From Elusimicrobiota bacterium (GTDB taxonomy: Bacteria > Elusimicrobiota > Elusimicrobia > UBA1565 > UBA9628): a stretch of DNA of 64,000 nucleotides. The notes below the pieces were generated by a model. It was not told where the DNA came from and searched no databases. It saw only the letters and a list, made by a program, of their open reading frames with translations. The stretch is taken from NCBI GenBank assembly GCA_028868375.1, contig JAGWUP010000014.1, positions 1 through 64,000 on the forward strand. Direction: 5' to 3'. Positions 51,327-61,150 of this stretch are shown piece after piece. The translations under genes and the position numbers were made by a program. Every line of letters begins with the position of its first letter. Position 1 is the first letter of the stretch.

Positions 51327-52841
51327 TTGACAACGCCTGCCTTCGAGCTGGGGAGAAATCCCCGCCTGGCGGACGTCGCGGCCGTGGCCGAGGGGCGGCG
51401 GGGGGTTCGCCTCGGTGCTTGCGCCCGGGCGCGCGCGGCCAAGGCTCGCGCCGGGCTGCTTAAGGCCGCCGCTGGCGGCCGTCCCCTCTACGGCGTCAAC
51501 ACCGGCTTCGGCGAGCTGGCCTCCCGGCGCATTGCGCCCCACCAGCTGAAATTGCTCCAGCGCAACCTCGTCCTCAGCCATGCTTGCGGCGTGGGCGAGC
51601 CGCTGCCAGAATCGGAGAGCCGGGCGATCCTTTTCTTGCGGGCCAACGAGCTCTCCCGCGGCCATTCCGGAGCCCGCCCGGAGCTCATCGCCCTGATGGC
51701 CGCCTTGGTCAACGCCAAAGTCGCGCCGGTAATCCCCAGCCGGGGATCGGTCGGCGCCAGCGGCGACCTCGCTCCCCAGGCCCACGCGGCGCTGGTCCTC
51801 ATCGGCGAGGGCGAGGCCCTCTGGCGCGGCCGCCGCCTGCCGGGGCGCAGGCTGCTGGCCCGGCTGGGGCTTAAGCCGGCGGTGCTGGAGGCCAAGGAAG
51901 GCCTGGCTTTGCTCAACGGCACCCAAGCCATGCAGGCGGTGGGAGGCTTGGCCCTGCACCGCGCTTGGCGGGTGTGGGAGGCCGCCCAGTTGGCGGGGGC
52001 CATGAGCCTGGAGGCGATGACGGGCACTCCGGCGCCGTTCGACGAGGCGATCCAGCGCTTGAAACCGCACGAGGGCCAGGCGCGCTCCGCCTTCGGCTTG
52101 CGGCGGCTGCTTGAGGCCAGCGCGATCCGGCGGTCCCATCGCTTCGGCGATTCCCGCGTCCAGGATCCATACAGCTTGCGCTGCATGCCCCAGGTCCACG
52201 GCGCGGTCTGGGATGTCCTGCGGCGCTCGACCTCGGTCGTCGAGACGGAGCTGCGCAGCGTCACCGACAACCCCTTGATCGCGGGCGCTCGCGTGCTCTC
52301 GGGGGGGAATTTCCACGGCCAGGCGCTGAGCTTCGCCTACGACTCCGCCGCGATGGCGCTGACGGCCTTGGGCAATATTTCGGAGCGCCGCCTCTCCCAA
52401 TTGATTTCCGGGCAATCCCCGAAGCTCAAGCCCTTCCTCGCCGCCAAGCCCGGCGTCGAGTCCGGCTGGATGATCGCCCAGGTGACCGCCGCCGCGCTCG
52501 CCTCCGAGAACAAGGTCCTGTCCCATCCGGCGTCGGTGGATTCCATCCCGACCTCGGCGAACAAGGAGGATTTCGTCAGCATGGGGATGAGCGCGGCCCT
52601 GAAGCTCTCCCGCGTGGTTTTCAACGTCGCGCAGATCGCGGCCGTCGAGCTGCTCTGCGCGGCGGAGGGAGTCGAGGCCCATGCTCCCCTGCGGCCCGGC
52701 CGCGGCGTCGCCAAGGCGCACGCCCTGCTGCGCTCCAAGTTCGCGCCTTGCCGGGGAGACGGGATATTGAGCCGGAAGCTCGAGACGGCGCGCGAGCTCG
52801 TCCTCTCCGGATTTTTCTCCGGGATCATAGAATCGCCATGA
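51327..52841 (+). CDS. hutH: Histidine ammonia-lyase
   Basis: 504 aa from TTG 51327. The MIO prosthetic group forms from A144-S145-G146 in [25 protein letters not shown], the [18 protein letters not shown] block and NPLI are diagnostic. It removes ammonia from histidine to give urocanate. The start is not certain as there is no ATG or clear Shine-Dalgarno. ATGA overlap with hutU. Confidence 0.94.
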   Translation: MTTPAFELGRNPRLADVAAVAEGRRGVRLGACARARAAKARAGLLKAAAGGRPLYGVNTGFGELASRRIAPHQLKLLQRNLVLSHACGVGEPLPESESRAILFLRANELSRGHSGARPELIALMAALVNAKVAPVIPSRGSVGASGDLAPQAHAALVLIGEGEALWRGRRLPGRRLLARLGLKPAVLEAKEGLALLNGTQAMQAVGGLALHRAWRVWEAAQLAGAMSLEAMTGTPAPFDEAIQRLKPHEGQARSAFGLRRLLEASAIRRSHRFGDSRVQDPYSLRCMPQVHGAVWDVLRRSTSVVETELRSVTDNPLIAGARVLSGGNFHGQALSFAYDSAAMALTALGNISERRLSQLISGQSPKLKPFLAAKPGVESGWMIAQVTAAALASENKVLSHPASVDSIPTSANKEDFVSMGMSAALKLSRVVFNVAQIAAVELLCAAEGVEAHAPLRPGRGVAKAHALLRSKFAPCRGDGILSRKLETARELVLSGFFSGIIESP

Positions 52842-54481
52842 TGAGACCGATCCGCTCGCCGCGCGGAACCGCGCTGTCGTGCAAGGGCTGGCAGCAAGAG
52901 GCGGCCCTGCGCATGCTGATGAACAACCTCGACCCGGAGGTGGCCGAGAAGCCGGAGGACTTGGTCGTCTACGGCGGGCGGGGCAAGGCCGCTCGGGATT
53001 GGCCGAGCTTCAGGGCCATCGTGCGGGCCCTGAGGGCCCTGGAGCGCGACGAGACGCTGCTCGTGCAGTCGGGCAAGGCCGTGGGAGTGTTCCGCACGCA
53101 TGACTGGGCTCCCCGAGTGCTGATCGCCAACTCCAACCTCGTGGGGCGCTGGGCGACCTGGGAGCACTTCAACGAGCTGGAGCGCAAGGGCCTGATGATG
53201 TTCGGCCAGATGACGGCCGGCTCTTGGATCTACATCGGAACCCAGGGGATCTTGCAGGGCACCTACGAGACCTTCGCCGAGGCCGCCCGCCGCCACTTCG
53301 GCGGCGACCTGTCCGGACGGCTGCTCGTGACCGCGGGATTGGGCGGCATGGGCGGGGCACAGCCCCTGGCCGCCACGATGAACGGCGGGGTGATGATCGC
53401 GGTCGAGGTCGATCCCAGGCGCGTCGAGATGCGGCTAGGCACGCGCTATCTCGACGAGCGCGCCGAGACGCTGGAGGAGGCCTTGGCCAAGGCCGAGGCG
53501 GCGCTGCGCGCCAAGCGCCCCCTCTCGATCGGCCTGGTGGGCAACGCGGCCGACGTTCTGCCGGAGCTGGCCCGCCGCAGGGTCCGGATCGATCTCTTGA
53601 CCGATCAGACCTCCGCGCACGATCCCCTGGTCGGCTACATCCCCAAGGGCCTGACGGTCCAGCAGGCGGCCGAGCTGAGGTCTAGCGACCCCAAAGAGTG
53701 CTTGAGGCGCAGCCTGGAGTCGATCGCCGAGCATGTCCGCGCCATGCTGGAGCTGCGGCGCCAGGGGGCGGTGGCGTTCGACTACGGAAACAACATCCGA
53801 GCGATGGCCAAGCAGCAGGGCGTGGCGGACGCCTTCGACATCCCCGGTTTCGTGCCGGAATACATCCGCCCGCTGTTCTGCCAAGGCAAGGGCCCCTTTC
53901 GCTGGGCCGCCCTGTCGGGAGAGGCCAAGGATATCGCCGTCACGGACGCGGAGGTGCTGAAGGCCTTCCCTAGGAACGCGGCGCTGGCGCGGTGGATCAA
54001 GCTGGCGCGAGAGAGGGTCGCTTTCCAGGGCTTGCCCGCGCGCATCTGCTGGCTGGGCTGCGGCGAGCGCGCCGAGATGGGGGCGCGCTTCAATCGCCTG
54101 GTCAAGCGGGGGGATCTCGCCGCGCCGATCGTCATCGGGCGGGATCATCTCGACGCCGGCAGCGTCGCCAGCCCGAACCGCGAGACCGAGGGGATGAAGG
54201 ACGGCAGCGACGCCGTGGCGGATTGGCCCGTCCTCAACGCCCTGCTCAACACGGCCAGCGGAGCCTCCTGGGTCAGCTTCCATCACGGCGGCGGGGTCGG
54301 CATGGGCTACTCCCTGCACGCCGGCCAGGTGACCTGCGCCGACGGCAGCAAGATGATGGAGCGGCGCCTGGAACGCGTGCTGACCAACGACCCCGCCCTG
54401 GGCGTGGCCCGCCACGCAGACGCCGGCTACGCCCTGGCGGCGCGGACGGCGCGTCGCCACAAGATCAAGATTCCGCGCTAG
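52838..54481 (+). CDS. hutU: Urocanate hydratase
   Basis: 547 aa. [14 protein letters not shown] at the start, the NAD-binding [14 protein letters not shown], and the active-site region [17 protein letters not shown] with its Cys. GVASHHGGG-like [19 protein letters not shown] near the end. Converts urocanate to imidazolonepropionate with tightly bound NAD+. Coupled to hutH. Confidence 0.96.
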   Translation: MMRPIRSPRGTALSCKGWQQEAALRMLMNNLDPEVAEKPEDLVVYGGRGKAARDWPSFRAIVRALRALERDETLLVQSGKAVGVFRTHDWAPRVLIANSNLVGRWATWEHFNELERKGLMMFGQMTAGSWIYIGTQGILQGTYETFAEAARRHFGGDLSGRLLVTAGLGGMGGAQPLAATMNGGVMIAVEVDPRRVEMRLGTRYLDERAETLEEALAKAEAALRAKRPLSIGLVGNAADVLPELARRRVRIDLLTDQTSAHDPLVGYIPKGLTVQQAAELRSSDPKECLRRSLESIAEHVRAMLELRRQGAVAFDYGNNIRAMAKQQGVADAFDIPGFVPEYIRPLFCQGKGPFRWAALSGEAKDIAVTDAEVLKAFPRNAALARWIKLARERVAFQGLPARICWLGCGERAEMGARFNRLVKRGDLAAPIVIGRDHLDAGSVASPNRETEGMKDGSDAVADWPVLNALLNTASGASWVSFHHGGGVGMGYSLHAGQVTCADGSKMMERRLERVLTNDPALGVARHADAGYALAARTARRHKIKIPR

Positions 54482-54490
54482 GAGGAGCAC

Positions 54491-54988
54491 ATGGCCTCTG
54501 ATTTTTCTTTCGACGTCGTTAGCGAGATCGACCTCAATCTGGTCAAGGAGTCGATCCAGGTGGCGATGAAGGAGATCGTCAACCGCTACGACTTCAAGGG
54601 CGCCGACGCCTCCATCGAGTTGGACGAGAAACGCAAGGTCCTGGTCGTGCGCGCCAGCGACGAGGCGCGCATCGAGGCCGCCCTGGACGTCCTCTACCAG
54701 CGCATGGCCAAGCGCGGCCTGCCGCTGAGCAATCTCCACAAGGGCAAGCTCGAGCAGGCCTTGGGCCAGACGGCGCGCATGGAGGTGTCCGTCGAGTCCG
54801 GGATCGCTTCCGAGAAGGCGAAGGAGATGGTGGCCGCCATCAAGCAGGCCAAGCTCAAGGTCAACGCCTCCATACAGGGCGAGCAGCTGCGCGTGGCCGG
54901 CAAATCCAAGGACGAATTGCAGCGGGCCATGGCGCTCTTGCGCGGCGGGAGCTTCGGCGTCGAGCTGCAGTTCAAGAATTTCCGTTGA
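54491..54988 (+). CDS. yajQ: YajQ-family nucleotide-binding protein
   Basis: 165 aa. FDVVSEIDLNLVKESIQVAM at the start, EIVNRYDFKGADASIEL, and the closing LLRGGSFGVELQFKNFR define the UPF0234/YajQ family. Some members bind cyclic di-GMP and act as regulators; the role here is not known. A good AGGAGG precedes the ATG. Placed between hutU and hutI, with its stop overlapping the hutI start region. Confidence 0.93.
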   Translation: MASDFSFDVVSEIDLNLVKESIQVAMKEIVNRYDFKGADASIELDEKRKVLVVRASDEARIEAALDVLYQRMAKRGLPLSNLHKGKLEQALGQTARMEVSVESGIASEKAKEMVAAIKQAKLKVNASIQGEQLRVAGKSKDELQRAMALLRGGSFGVELQFKNFR

Positions 54989-56256
54989 CTGCCGTGAGGC
55001 GCCTCGTAGTCAACTGCGGCCAGCTCCTGACGATGGCGGGGCCAGCCAAGCCCAGGGCCGGGGCGCAGCTGCGAGCGGCGCAGCCGGTGCCGGACGGCGC
55101 AGTCCTCATCGAGGACGGACTGGTGGCGGCGGCCGGTCCACGGGAGACCGTGCTGCGCGATCCGCGCGCGGCCCAAGCCCTGGTCCTGGACGCCGGCGGC
55201 CGGCTGGTCTTGCCCGGTTTCGTCGACAGCCATTCCCATCCGGTCTTCGCGGCTCCCCGGCTCGAGGATTTCGAGCGGCGCATAAAGGGGCAAGGCTACG
55301 AGCAAATCGCAGCCTCGGGCGGCGGCATCCTCTCGACCGTCCGCGGGGTGCGCGCCGCCGGCCAGGACCAGCTTGCCGAGGGCTTGCGCTTGCGCGCCGC
55401 TCTCTTTTTGTCCTGCGGCACGACCACCCTGGAGGCCAAGTCCGGCTACGGGCTGGAGCGCGACTCGGAGCTCAAGATGCTGCGCGCCATCCGCCAAGCC
55501 GCCGCCGCAACGCCCTTGGAGCTCGTCGCGACCTTCCTCGGGGCGCATGCCCTGCCGGAGGAGCTGCGCGGGCGCAAGCAGGAGTATCTGAGGCGCGTTT
55601 GCGAGGAGATGCTTCCCGCGGTCGCCGCGGAGGAGCTGGCGCGCTTCGTCGACGTCTTCTGCGACGAGGGCTTCTTCGGCGTCGAGGACGCCCGGGGGGT
55701 TTTCCTGGCGGCCTCGCGCGCGGGGCTGGCGGCCAAGATCCACGCCGAGCAGCTCTCCCGCAGCGGGGCGGCGGCGCTGGCGCTGGACTGCGCGGCGGCC
55801 AGCGCCGATCATCTCGATCTGCTCTCCGGCGAAGAGCTCGGCTCTTTCGCGGGCTCGACGACGGTGGCCTGCCTGGTGCCCGGCTCGAACTACTTTCTAG
55901 GCAAGCCCTACCCCCCGGCTCGGGGCTTGATCGATGCCGGCGCCGCCGTGGCCCTGGCCACCGATTTTAACCCTGGCACCTGTCCGTGCTGGGACATGCG
56001 CATGATCCTGTCGATCGCCTGCACGCAGCTGCGCCTGACGCCCCTGGAAGCCTTGACCGCCGCCACGATCAACGGCGCCTGGGCCCTGGGCTTGGGCAAG
56101 ACCCACGGGAGTCTAGAGCCCGGCAAGCAGGCGGACCTGGCCTGCTTCGACGCCGAGGACTATCGCGAGCTTCCTTATTATTTCGGCTCCAGGCCAGCCG
56201 CTTGGACCATGAAGAAGGGAGAGATCGTCCATGCGCTGGGGAGTCTGGCGGGATGA
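54985..56256 (+). CDS. hutI: Imidazolonepropionase
   Basis: About 423 aa from TTG 54985 or 420 from GTG 54994; I cannot choose with certainty. Amidohydrolase metal motif in GFVDSHSHPVF, the KSGYGLE loop, HAEQL and ADHLD ligands, and ALATDFNPGTCP with the catalytic Asp. Opens imidazolone-5-propionate to formiminoglutamate. Third step of the pathway encoded here. Confidence 0.95.
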   Translation: MTAVRRLVVNCGQLLTMAGPAKPRAGAQLRAAQPVPDGAVLIEDGLVAAAGPRETVLRDPRAAQALVLDAGGRLVLPGFVDSHSHPVFAAPRLEDFERRIKGQGYEQIAASGGGILSTVRGVRAAGQDQLAEGLRLRAALFLSCGTTTLEAKSGYGLERDSELKMLRAIRQAAAATPLELVATFLGAHALPEELRGRKQEYLRRVCEEMLPAVAAEELARFVDVFCDEGFFGVEDARGVFLAASRAGLAAKIHAEQLSRSGAAALALDCAAASADHLDLLSGEELGSFAGSTTVACLVPGSNYFLGKPYPPARGLIDAGAAVALATDFNPGTCPCWDMRMILSIACTQLRLTPLEALTAATINGAWALGLGKTHGSLEPGKQADLACFDAEDYRELPYYFGSRPAAWTMKKGEIVHALGSLAG

Positions 56257-56948
56257 AGGTGCTGCTGTTCGACGTCGACGGCACCTTGATCCGCGCCGGC
56301 GGCGCCGGGCGCGGCGCCCTCGACGCCGCCTGCCGCCGGCTCTACGGCAAGAGAAACGCCTGCTCGCAAGTGAGCCTCGCGGGCCGCACCGACCTGTGGA
56401 ACTTCCGGCAAGCCTTCCTGAGATCCGTCGGGCGCAAGCCGACCGCCGCGGAGCTCGAGCGGCTCCACCGGGCTTATCTCGAGTCGCTGCCCCGACACAT
56501 CAAGAAGGCCTTGCGCGACAACGCCTACGTCTTGCCCAAGGGCGTGCGCGGCCTGCTCAAGCGCTTGTCGCGCGAGAAGGACGTTCTCCTCGGCCTGGGC
56601 ACAGGCAACATGGAGCGCGGGGCGCGCTTGAAGCTGGAGCCCTCAGGGCTCAACGCATATTTTTTGTTCGGCGGCTACGGCTCGGACGCCTTCCACCGCC
56701 CGACCCTGCTCAAGCGCGCGGTGCGCCGCGCCCGGGCGCTCGCTTCTTGCCCGATCCGGGACGAGGACGTCTTCGTGATCGGTGACACCCCGCTCGACGT
56801 CGCGGCGGGCAAGAAGGCGGGGTATAAGACGATCGGGGTCGGCACGGGCTTTTCACGCTGGGAGGATCTGGTCGCCAGCCGCCCGGATCATTTGGCGAGG
56901 GATTTCAGGAGGATCGATCGATGGCTGAGCTGGATCGGGATTCGCTGA
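56253..56948 (+). CDS. HAD-family hydrolase
   Basis: 231 aa. FDVDGTLIRAGGAGR (HAD motif I with DxDGT), GTGN (motif II Thr), a Lys before the last motif, and GDTPLDVAAGKKAGYKTIGVGTG (motif III). The phosphoglycolate-phosphatase-like helical cap lies at about 18-90. Substrate unknown. Overlaps hutI by 4 nt and the next aldehyde dehydrogenase by 28 nt. Confidence 0.85.
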   Translation: MKVLLFDVDGTLIRAGGAGRGALDAACRRLYGKRNACSQVSLAGRTDLWNFRQAFLRSVGRKPTAAELERLHRAYLESLPRHIKKALRDNAYVLPKGVRGLLKRLSREKDVLLGLGTGNMERGARLKLEPSGLNAYFLFGGYGSDAFHRPTLLKRAVRRARALASCPIRDEDVFVIGDTPLDVAAGKKAGYKTIGVGTGFSRWEDLVASRPDHLARDFRRIDRWLSWIGIR

Positions 56949-58279
56949 TCGCGCCCAGGATTTCCTCGCCGCGGGATGCCGGCGCGCTGGCCGAGCGGCT
57001 GGCGGCGGCCGCGCCCGCGGCGGCAGGCCTGCCCACCCATGCGCGCGCGAGAGTCTTGCGGGACGTCTCCCTGGCCATCGAGCGGGACGGGGAGGCGTTC
57101 GCGCGCCTGATCTGCGAGGAGGTCCGAAAGCCCTTGAAGGAGGCGCGGCGCGAGGTGGCGCGGGCGGCCTTCACCTTCCGCTGGGCCGGCGAGGAGGCGA
57201 GGCGCTTCCAGGGGGAGCTGCTGCCGCTGGATCTGGACGCCCAGTCGGAAGGGCGGCTGGCCTTGGTGCGGCGGTTTGCGCGGGGGCCGGCGCTGCTGAT
57301 TACCCCGTTCAACTTCCCGCTGAACCTGGTCGCCCACAAGGTCTCGGCGGCGATCGCGGTCGGCGCGCCCTTCGCCCTAAAGCCGGCTCCTCAGGCGCCC
57401 CGCACGGCCCTGAGGCTGGGCGCCATTCTCGCCGATTGCGGCTGGCCGGCGGAGGCCTTCGCCGTCGCGGCCGGCTGCCCGATCGACGCCGCCGAGGCCC
57501 TGGTGCGCGACGAGCGCTTCGCCGTGCTGTCGTTTACCGGCAGCGCGAAGGTGGGCTGGCGCTTGAAGGGCATCGCCGGCAAGAAGCACGTCGTCCTGGA
57601 GCTGGGAGGAAACGCCGCCGTCCTCGTGGCCGCGGACGCCGACGTGCCTTGGGCGGCGGCGCGCTGCGCTTGGGGAGCCTATTATTACTCCGGGCAAGTC
57701 TGCATCTCGGTTCAGCGCATCCTCGTGGAGGGCTCGGTCTACGAGGAGTTCCGCGACCTGCTGCTCAAGAACATCGCCGAGCTCAAGCTGGGCGAGCCGG
57801 AGGACGAGGGCGTGGACGTCGGGCCGCTGATCGACGAGCAGGCCGCCCGGCGGGTGGAGGCCTGGACCCAGGAGGCCCTGGAGCGCGGCGGCAGGCTTTT
57901 GGCGGGAGGCCAACGCCGGGGGCTGCTGATCGCGCCGACGCTGGTCGAGAACGCGCCGGCGGACTGCGCGCTCAGCCGCGAGGAGGCCTTCGGGCCAGTG
58001 GCCACCATCGAGAGGATCTCCTCGCGGGCCGAGGGCTTCGAGCGCCTGGCCTCCGGCTCCTACGGCCTGCAGGCGGGCCTATTCACCAACGACTTGGGCG
58101 CGGTCTTCTCGGCCTGGCCGCGCCTGCCGATCGGCGGCTTGATCGTCAACGACATCCCGTCCTACCGCTCCGACGCCATGCCCTACGGCGGCGTCAAGGA
58201 CAGCGGCCTGGGCCGGGAGGGCGCGCGCTACGCGATGGAGGAATTCACCGAGCGGCGCACGCTGGTTTTAAAACCGTAG
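56921..58279 (+). CDS. NAD(P)-dependent aldehyde dehydrogenase
   Basis: 452 aa. ALDH superfamily with TPFNFPLNLVAHKVSAAI, the cofactor loop FTGSAKVGW, the general-base Glu in LELGGNAAVLV and the catalytic Cys in YYSGQVCISVQR, plus EEAFGPVATIE. Unlike the microcompartment enzyme it is of the acid-forming or phosphate-independent type and has no targeting helix. Substrate unknown. It interrupts the hut genes, so it could act on a related intermediate or be unrelated. Confidence 0.88.
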   Translation: MAELDRDSLIAPRISSPRDAGALAERLAAAAPAAAGLPTHARARVLRDVSLAIERDGEAFARLICEEVRKPLKEARREVARAAFTFRWAGEEARRFQGELLPLDLDAQSEGRLALVRRFARGPALLITPFNFPLNLVAHKVSAAIAVGAPFALKPAPQAPRTALRLGAILADCGWPAEAFAVAAGCPIDAAEALVRDERFAVLSFTGSAKVGWRLKGIAGKKHVVLELGGNAAVLVAADADVPWAAARCAWGAYYYSGQVCISVQRILVEGSVYEEFRDLLLKNIAELKLGEPEDEGVDVGPLIDEQAARRVEAWTQEALERGGRLLAGGQRRGLLIAPTLVENAPADCALSREEAFGPVATIERISSRAEGFERLASGSYGLQAGLFTNDLGAVFSAWPRLPIGGLIVNDIPSYRSDAMPYGGVKDSGLGREGARYAMEEFTERRTLVLKP

Positions 58280-58297
58280 GGCGGTAGAGGAGGTCGC

Positions 58298-59800
58298 ATG
58301 TCCATTCTAGTCGAGTGCGTGCCGAATTTCTCGGAGGGCAGGGATCGCGCGAAGGTCGACGCCGTCGTGGCGGCCGCTCGGGCTGCCGGCGTCGTCATCC
58401 TGGACGTCGAGATCGACGCCGATCACAATCGCTGCGTGCTCTCCTTGGCGGGCGCGCCGCAGGCGGCGCTTCAAGCCTGCTTCGAGGTCGCCAAGAAATG
58501 CCGCGAGCTCATCGACCTCAACGTCCATAAGGGGGAGCACCCGCGCATGGGGGCGGTCGACGTCATCCCCTTCATCCCCGTCTCCGGCATCGACATCCAA
58601 GGCTGCGCCAAGCTGGCCGAGGCGCTGGGAGAGCGCATCGGCCGGGAGCTGGAAATCCCGGTCTTTCTTTACGACCAGGCCGCGCGGAAACCGGAGCGCC
58701 GGGACCTGGCCAGCGTGCGCAAGGGCCAGTTCGAGGGCCTGCGCGAGCTCATCGGCAAGGACCCCGCGCGCTCGCCGGACTTCGGGCCGAACCGCATTCA
58801 TCCGACGGCGGGGGCCGTCGCGGTCGGGGCGCGGCGGCAGATCGTCAATTTCAACATGAACCTGGACATCGCCGACATGGCCGCGGGCAAGGACATCGCC
58901 CGCCGGCTGCGCGCCTCCGGAGGCGGGCTGCCCTGCCTGCGCGCCAAGGAGATCCTCCTGGAGCGGCGCGCCCAGGTGCAGATCTCGACGGTGCTGACCG
59001 ATTACAAGACGACCTCGATCAAGCGCGCGCTGGAGGAATGCGCGAGGCTGGCCCGCGAGCATGGCGCCGCCGTCAAGACCGCCGAGATCGTCGGCCTGCT
59101 GCCCAGGCAAGCCCTGGTCGATTTCGCCCTGGAGAGCTTGCCGCTCGAGAATTTCAATCCGGACGTGCAGATCCTGGAGAGCCGGCTGGAGGCGGCGGGG
59201 CTGCCGGCCGGCAAGTCCGACGAAGGCTGGCAGGCGGCCGCCGCCGCGGTCTCGGACGCCCTGGCCGGAACGGAGGCCACGCCCGGAGGCGGTTCGGCCG
59301 CCGGCATCGCGGGGGCGATGGGCTGCGCTTTGGCGGTGATGGCGACGGCGATCAGCCTAAAATCGAAAAAACTGGACGCGGCCAAGCGGACGGGCCTGGA
59401 GCGCTCAAGGGAGCGTTTCTCCGCGTGGAAGGCCGATTTCCAGCGCCTGACCGCGGAGGACGCCGCCGCTTTCGACGGCTTCATGGCCGCCGCGGCCCTG
59501 CCCAAGGACGACGCTCAGAGGCCCCTCCGGATGCAGGAGGCGCTGTTGCGCGCAGCCCAGGTGCCGCTGGAAACGGCGCGCTTGGCCGGGGAGGCTTGCG
59601 CCCTGGCGCGCCAGGCCCTGGCGCTTTGCGGCGCCTCGGTGGCTTCCGACATGGGCTGCGCGGCGCACCTGCTGCGGGCCAGCGCCCGCTGCGCGGCGGA
59701 GAACGTCCGGATCAACCTCGGCGGCATCAAGGATTCGGCGGTCTCCGGAAGGCTGGAGGCGGAATTGCGCAAAGCCCTGGAGGCTTTGCCGCCGAACTAG
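58298..59800 (+). CDS. ftcD: Glutamate formiminotransferase / formimino-THF cyclodeaminase fusion
   Basis: 500 aa. The first ~295 residues are formiminotransferase (ECVPNFSEGRDRAKVDAV, HKGEHPRMGAVDVIPFIPV). From about 310 the protein is a cyclodeaminase (SDALAGTEATPGGGSAAGIAGAMG, all-helical). It moves the formimino group of formiminoglutamate to tetrahydrofolate and then releases ammonia, giving glutamate and methenyl-THF. The two activities are fused, as in animal FTCD. AGAGGAGG precedes the ATG. Confidence 0.95.
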   Translation: MSILVECVPNFSEGRDRAKVDAVVAAARAAGVVILDVEIDADHNRCVLSLAGAPQAALQACFEVAKKCRELIDLNVHKGEHPRMGAVDVIPFIPVSGIDIQGCAKLAEALGERIGRELEIPVFLYDQAARKPERRDLASVRKGQFEGLRELIGKDPARSPDFGPNRIHPTAGAVAVGARRQIVNFNMNLDIADMAAGKDIARRLRASGGGLPCLRAKEILLERRAQVQISTVLTDYKTTSIKRALEECARLAREHGAAVKTAEIVGLLPRQALVDFALESLPLENFNPDVQILESRLEAAGLPAGKSDEGWQAAAAAVSDALAGTEATPGGGSAAGIAGAMGCALAVMATAISLKSKKLDAAKRTGLERSRERFSAWKADFQRLTAEDAAAFDGFMAAAALPKDDAQRPLRMQEALLRAAQVPLETARLAGEACALARQALALCGASVASDMGCAAHLLRASARCAAENVRINLGGIKDSAVSGRLEAELRKALEALPPN

Positions 59801-60759
59801 GCCGGTTCGGACGGCCGCGGAGAGGGCTTTGCCAGGGAGTCGTTGCCGCCGGCGCCGTCCGGCGTCGGCGTGGCGGGCCCCAGCAGCTGGTAGACGTTGA
59901 CCGGGCTGCGGCGTCCCCGCACGCAGACGCGGCCGATGGCGCGGTAGGCGAAGAGGGATTGCGTCAAGCGGTAGGTGGCCTCCGTGGCCAGCAATTCGGT
60001 GCCGAGCTTGGTGTTGAGGCCCTCCAGGCGGGAGACGGTGTTGATCGTGTCGCCGACCACGGTGTACTCGAATCGCTCCGCCGAGCCGACGAGGCCCGCG
60101 AGGACGGTGCCGGTGTTCAAGGCGACGCCGAAGCGCACCGGGGCCAAGCCCGTCCTGGCGCGCTCGGCGTTGAAGCGTCCGAGACAAAAGTGCATCTCCA
60201 GGGCGCAGGCGACGGCGCGCATCGCGTGGTCGGCCACCGGCTTCGGTGCTCCGAAGATGGCGAGCAGGCCGTCGCCCATGAATTTGTCGACGACGCCCCC
60301 GTTGCGCGCGACGATCTCGACCATGCGGGAGAAATAGTCGTTCAGGAAGGCGAGCAGCTCCTCGGGCTTCAGCGCCTCGGCGAAGGAGGTGAAATCGCGG
60401 ATGTCGGCCAGCAGCGCCGTGATTTCGCAGGCTTTTGCCTTAGCGGCGTCTCGCTCCCCCGCCGCTGGCTCGGCGAAGGAGGGGGAAAGCCGGCCGACCA
60501 GCTTGCGCATGCGCGCGCTCTCGGCCGAGCGTTCGGCCAAGGCCTCGAACATCCACGTCATCGCTCCGATCAGCAACGCCGCGGACAGCACCCAGAGTTG
60601 GGTTGCCGATCGGAGCGCAGACTCGATGGCGAAACGCAGGCGCGCGCCGCCGAGAGCGCGCGCCAAAGCAACGCAGGACAATAGGGCCAGCAGCAGCAGG
60701 AAGGCTTTTGAAGCCAACCGCAGGTATCGAGGGGTCAATCCAGGGACCTCGGCCCCCAT
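59797..60759 (-). CDS. Membrane-bound class III adenylate/guanylate cyclase
   Basis: 320 aa. Two N-terminal membrane helices (FLLLLALLSCVALARAL and LWVLSAALLIGAMTWMF). The cyclase domain at about 110-285 has LLADIRDFTSFAEAL, GDGLLAIFGAP (metal Asp) and EYTVVGDTINTVSRLEG. No large sensor domain, unlike the cyclase at 47280. Its stop codon and that of ftcD share the bases CTAG at 59797-59800. Three GTCAGA repeats lie upstream. Confidence 0.88.
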   Translation of the reverse strand: MGAEVPGLTPRYLRLASKAFLLLLALLSCVALARALGGARLRFAIESALRSATQLWVLSAALLIGAMTWMFEALAERSAESARMRKLVGRLSPSFAEPAAGERDAAKAKACEITALLADIRDFTSFAEALKPEELLAFLNDYFSRMVEIVARNGGVVDKFMGDGLLAIFGAPKPVADHAMRAVACALEMHFCLGRFNAERARTGLAPVRFGVALNTGTVLAGLVGSAERFEYTVVGDTINTVSRLEGLNTKLGTELLATEATYRLTQSLFAYRAIGRVCVRGRRSPVNVYQLLGPATPTPDGAGGNDSLAKPSPRPSEPA

Positions 60760-60803
60760 GCGACCAGGATGGCGCGTCGTCGACTGCGGCGCCAGCGAGA
60801 AAA

Positions 60804-60829
60804 GTCAGATATTGTCAGAATATGTCAGA
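60804..60829. promoter_or_regulatory. Three GTCAGA direct repeats, 10-bp period
   Basis: GTCAGA occurs at 60804-60809, 60814-60819 and 60824-60829, one DNA turn apart, 45-70 bp upstream of the minus-strand cyclase start (60759). The AT-rich spacers (TATT, ATAT) stand out in GC-rich surroundings. This looks like an operator for a regulator binding one helix face, perhaps overlapping the cyclase promoter. Confidence 0.5.
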
Positions 60830-60881
60830 ACTAGATAGCCGGCCATGGTTTTCTTGACGCAAGCCGGCTGGCGCCGGCTTT

Positions 60882-61150
60882 GGACCTGCGTCACAATAAT
60901 ATGACCATTTTGGCGAGCCGAGTCCGAGGCGATTTCGAGGCGCGAGGAGGGAGCATGGCCGCAGGCCATGTGACCGAGGAGCAACGATGAAATCGACCGG
61001 AATCGGCTCGCCCCGGAGGGGACGGACGCTTTTGGGCTGCGCCTGCGTCGCTCGTCGCTCACAGACCGCTGCGGGTATGCTCGCTTCTCGCTCCTTGGCT
61101 CGCTCCAAAATCGTCCGTCCAAAATAGCCATATTATTGTGACGCAGGTCC
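60882..61150. mobile_element. MITE-like element with 22-bp terminal inverted repeats
   Basis: A 22-bp perfect inverted repeat begins GGACCTGCGTCACAATAATA at 60882 and is mirrored at 61129-61150. The two halves remain similar further in (ATTTTGG next to each end, then GAGC/GAGG-rich stretches with internal hairpins such as CATGGCCGCAGGCCATG near 60956-60972). No open frame with protein-like composition. It ends directly at the pckG stop codon. It fills most of the 391-bp gap 60760-61150, the only gene-free stretch over 300 bp. No target-site duplication is obvious. Confidence 0.6.

Noticed and set aside
60804-60829. CRISPR-like repeat
   Set aside because: Units are only 6 bp with 4-bp spacers; no array, leader or cas genes in the window.
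60805-61131. Short frames inside the inverted-repeat element
   Set aside because: They follow the repeat symmetry and have no protein-like pattern, start signal or neighbour coupling.
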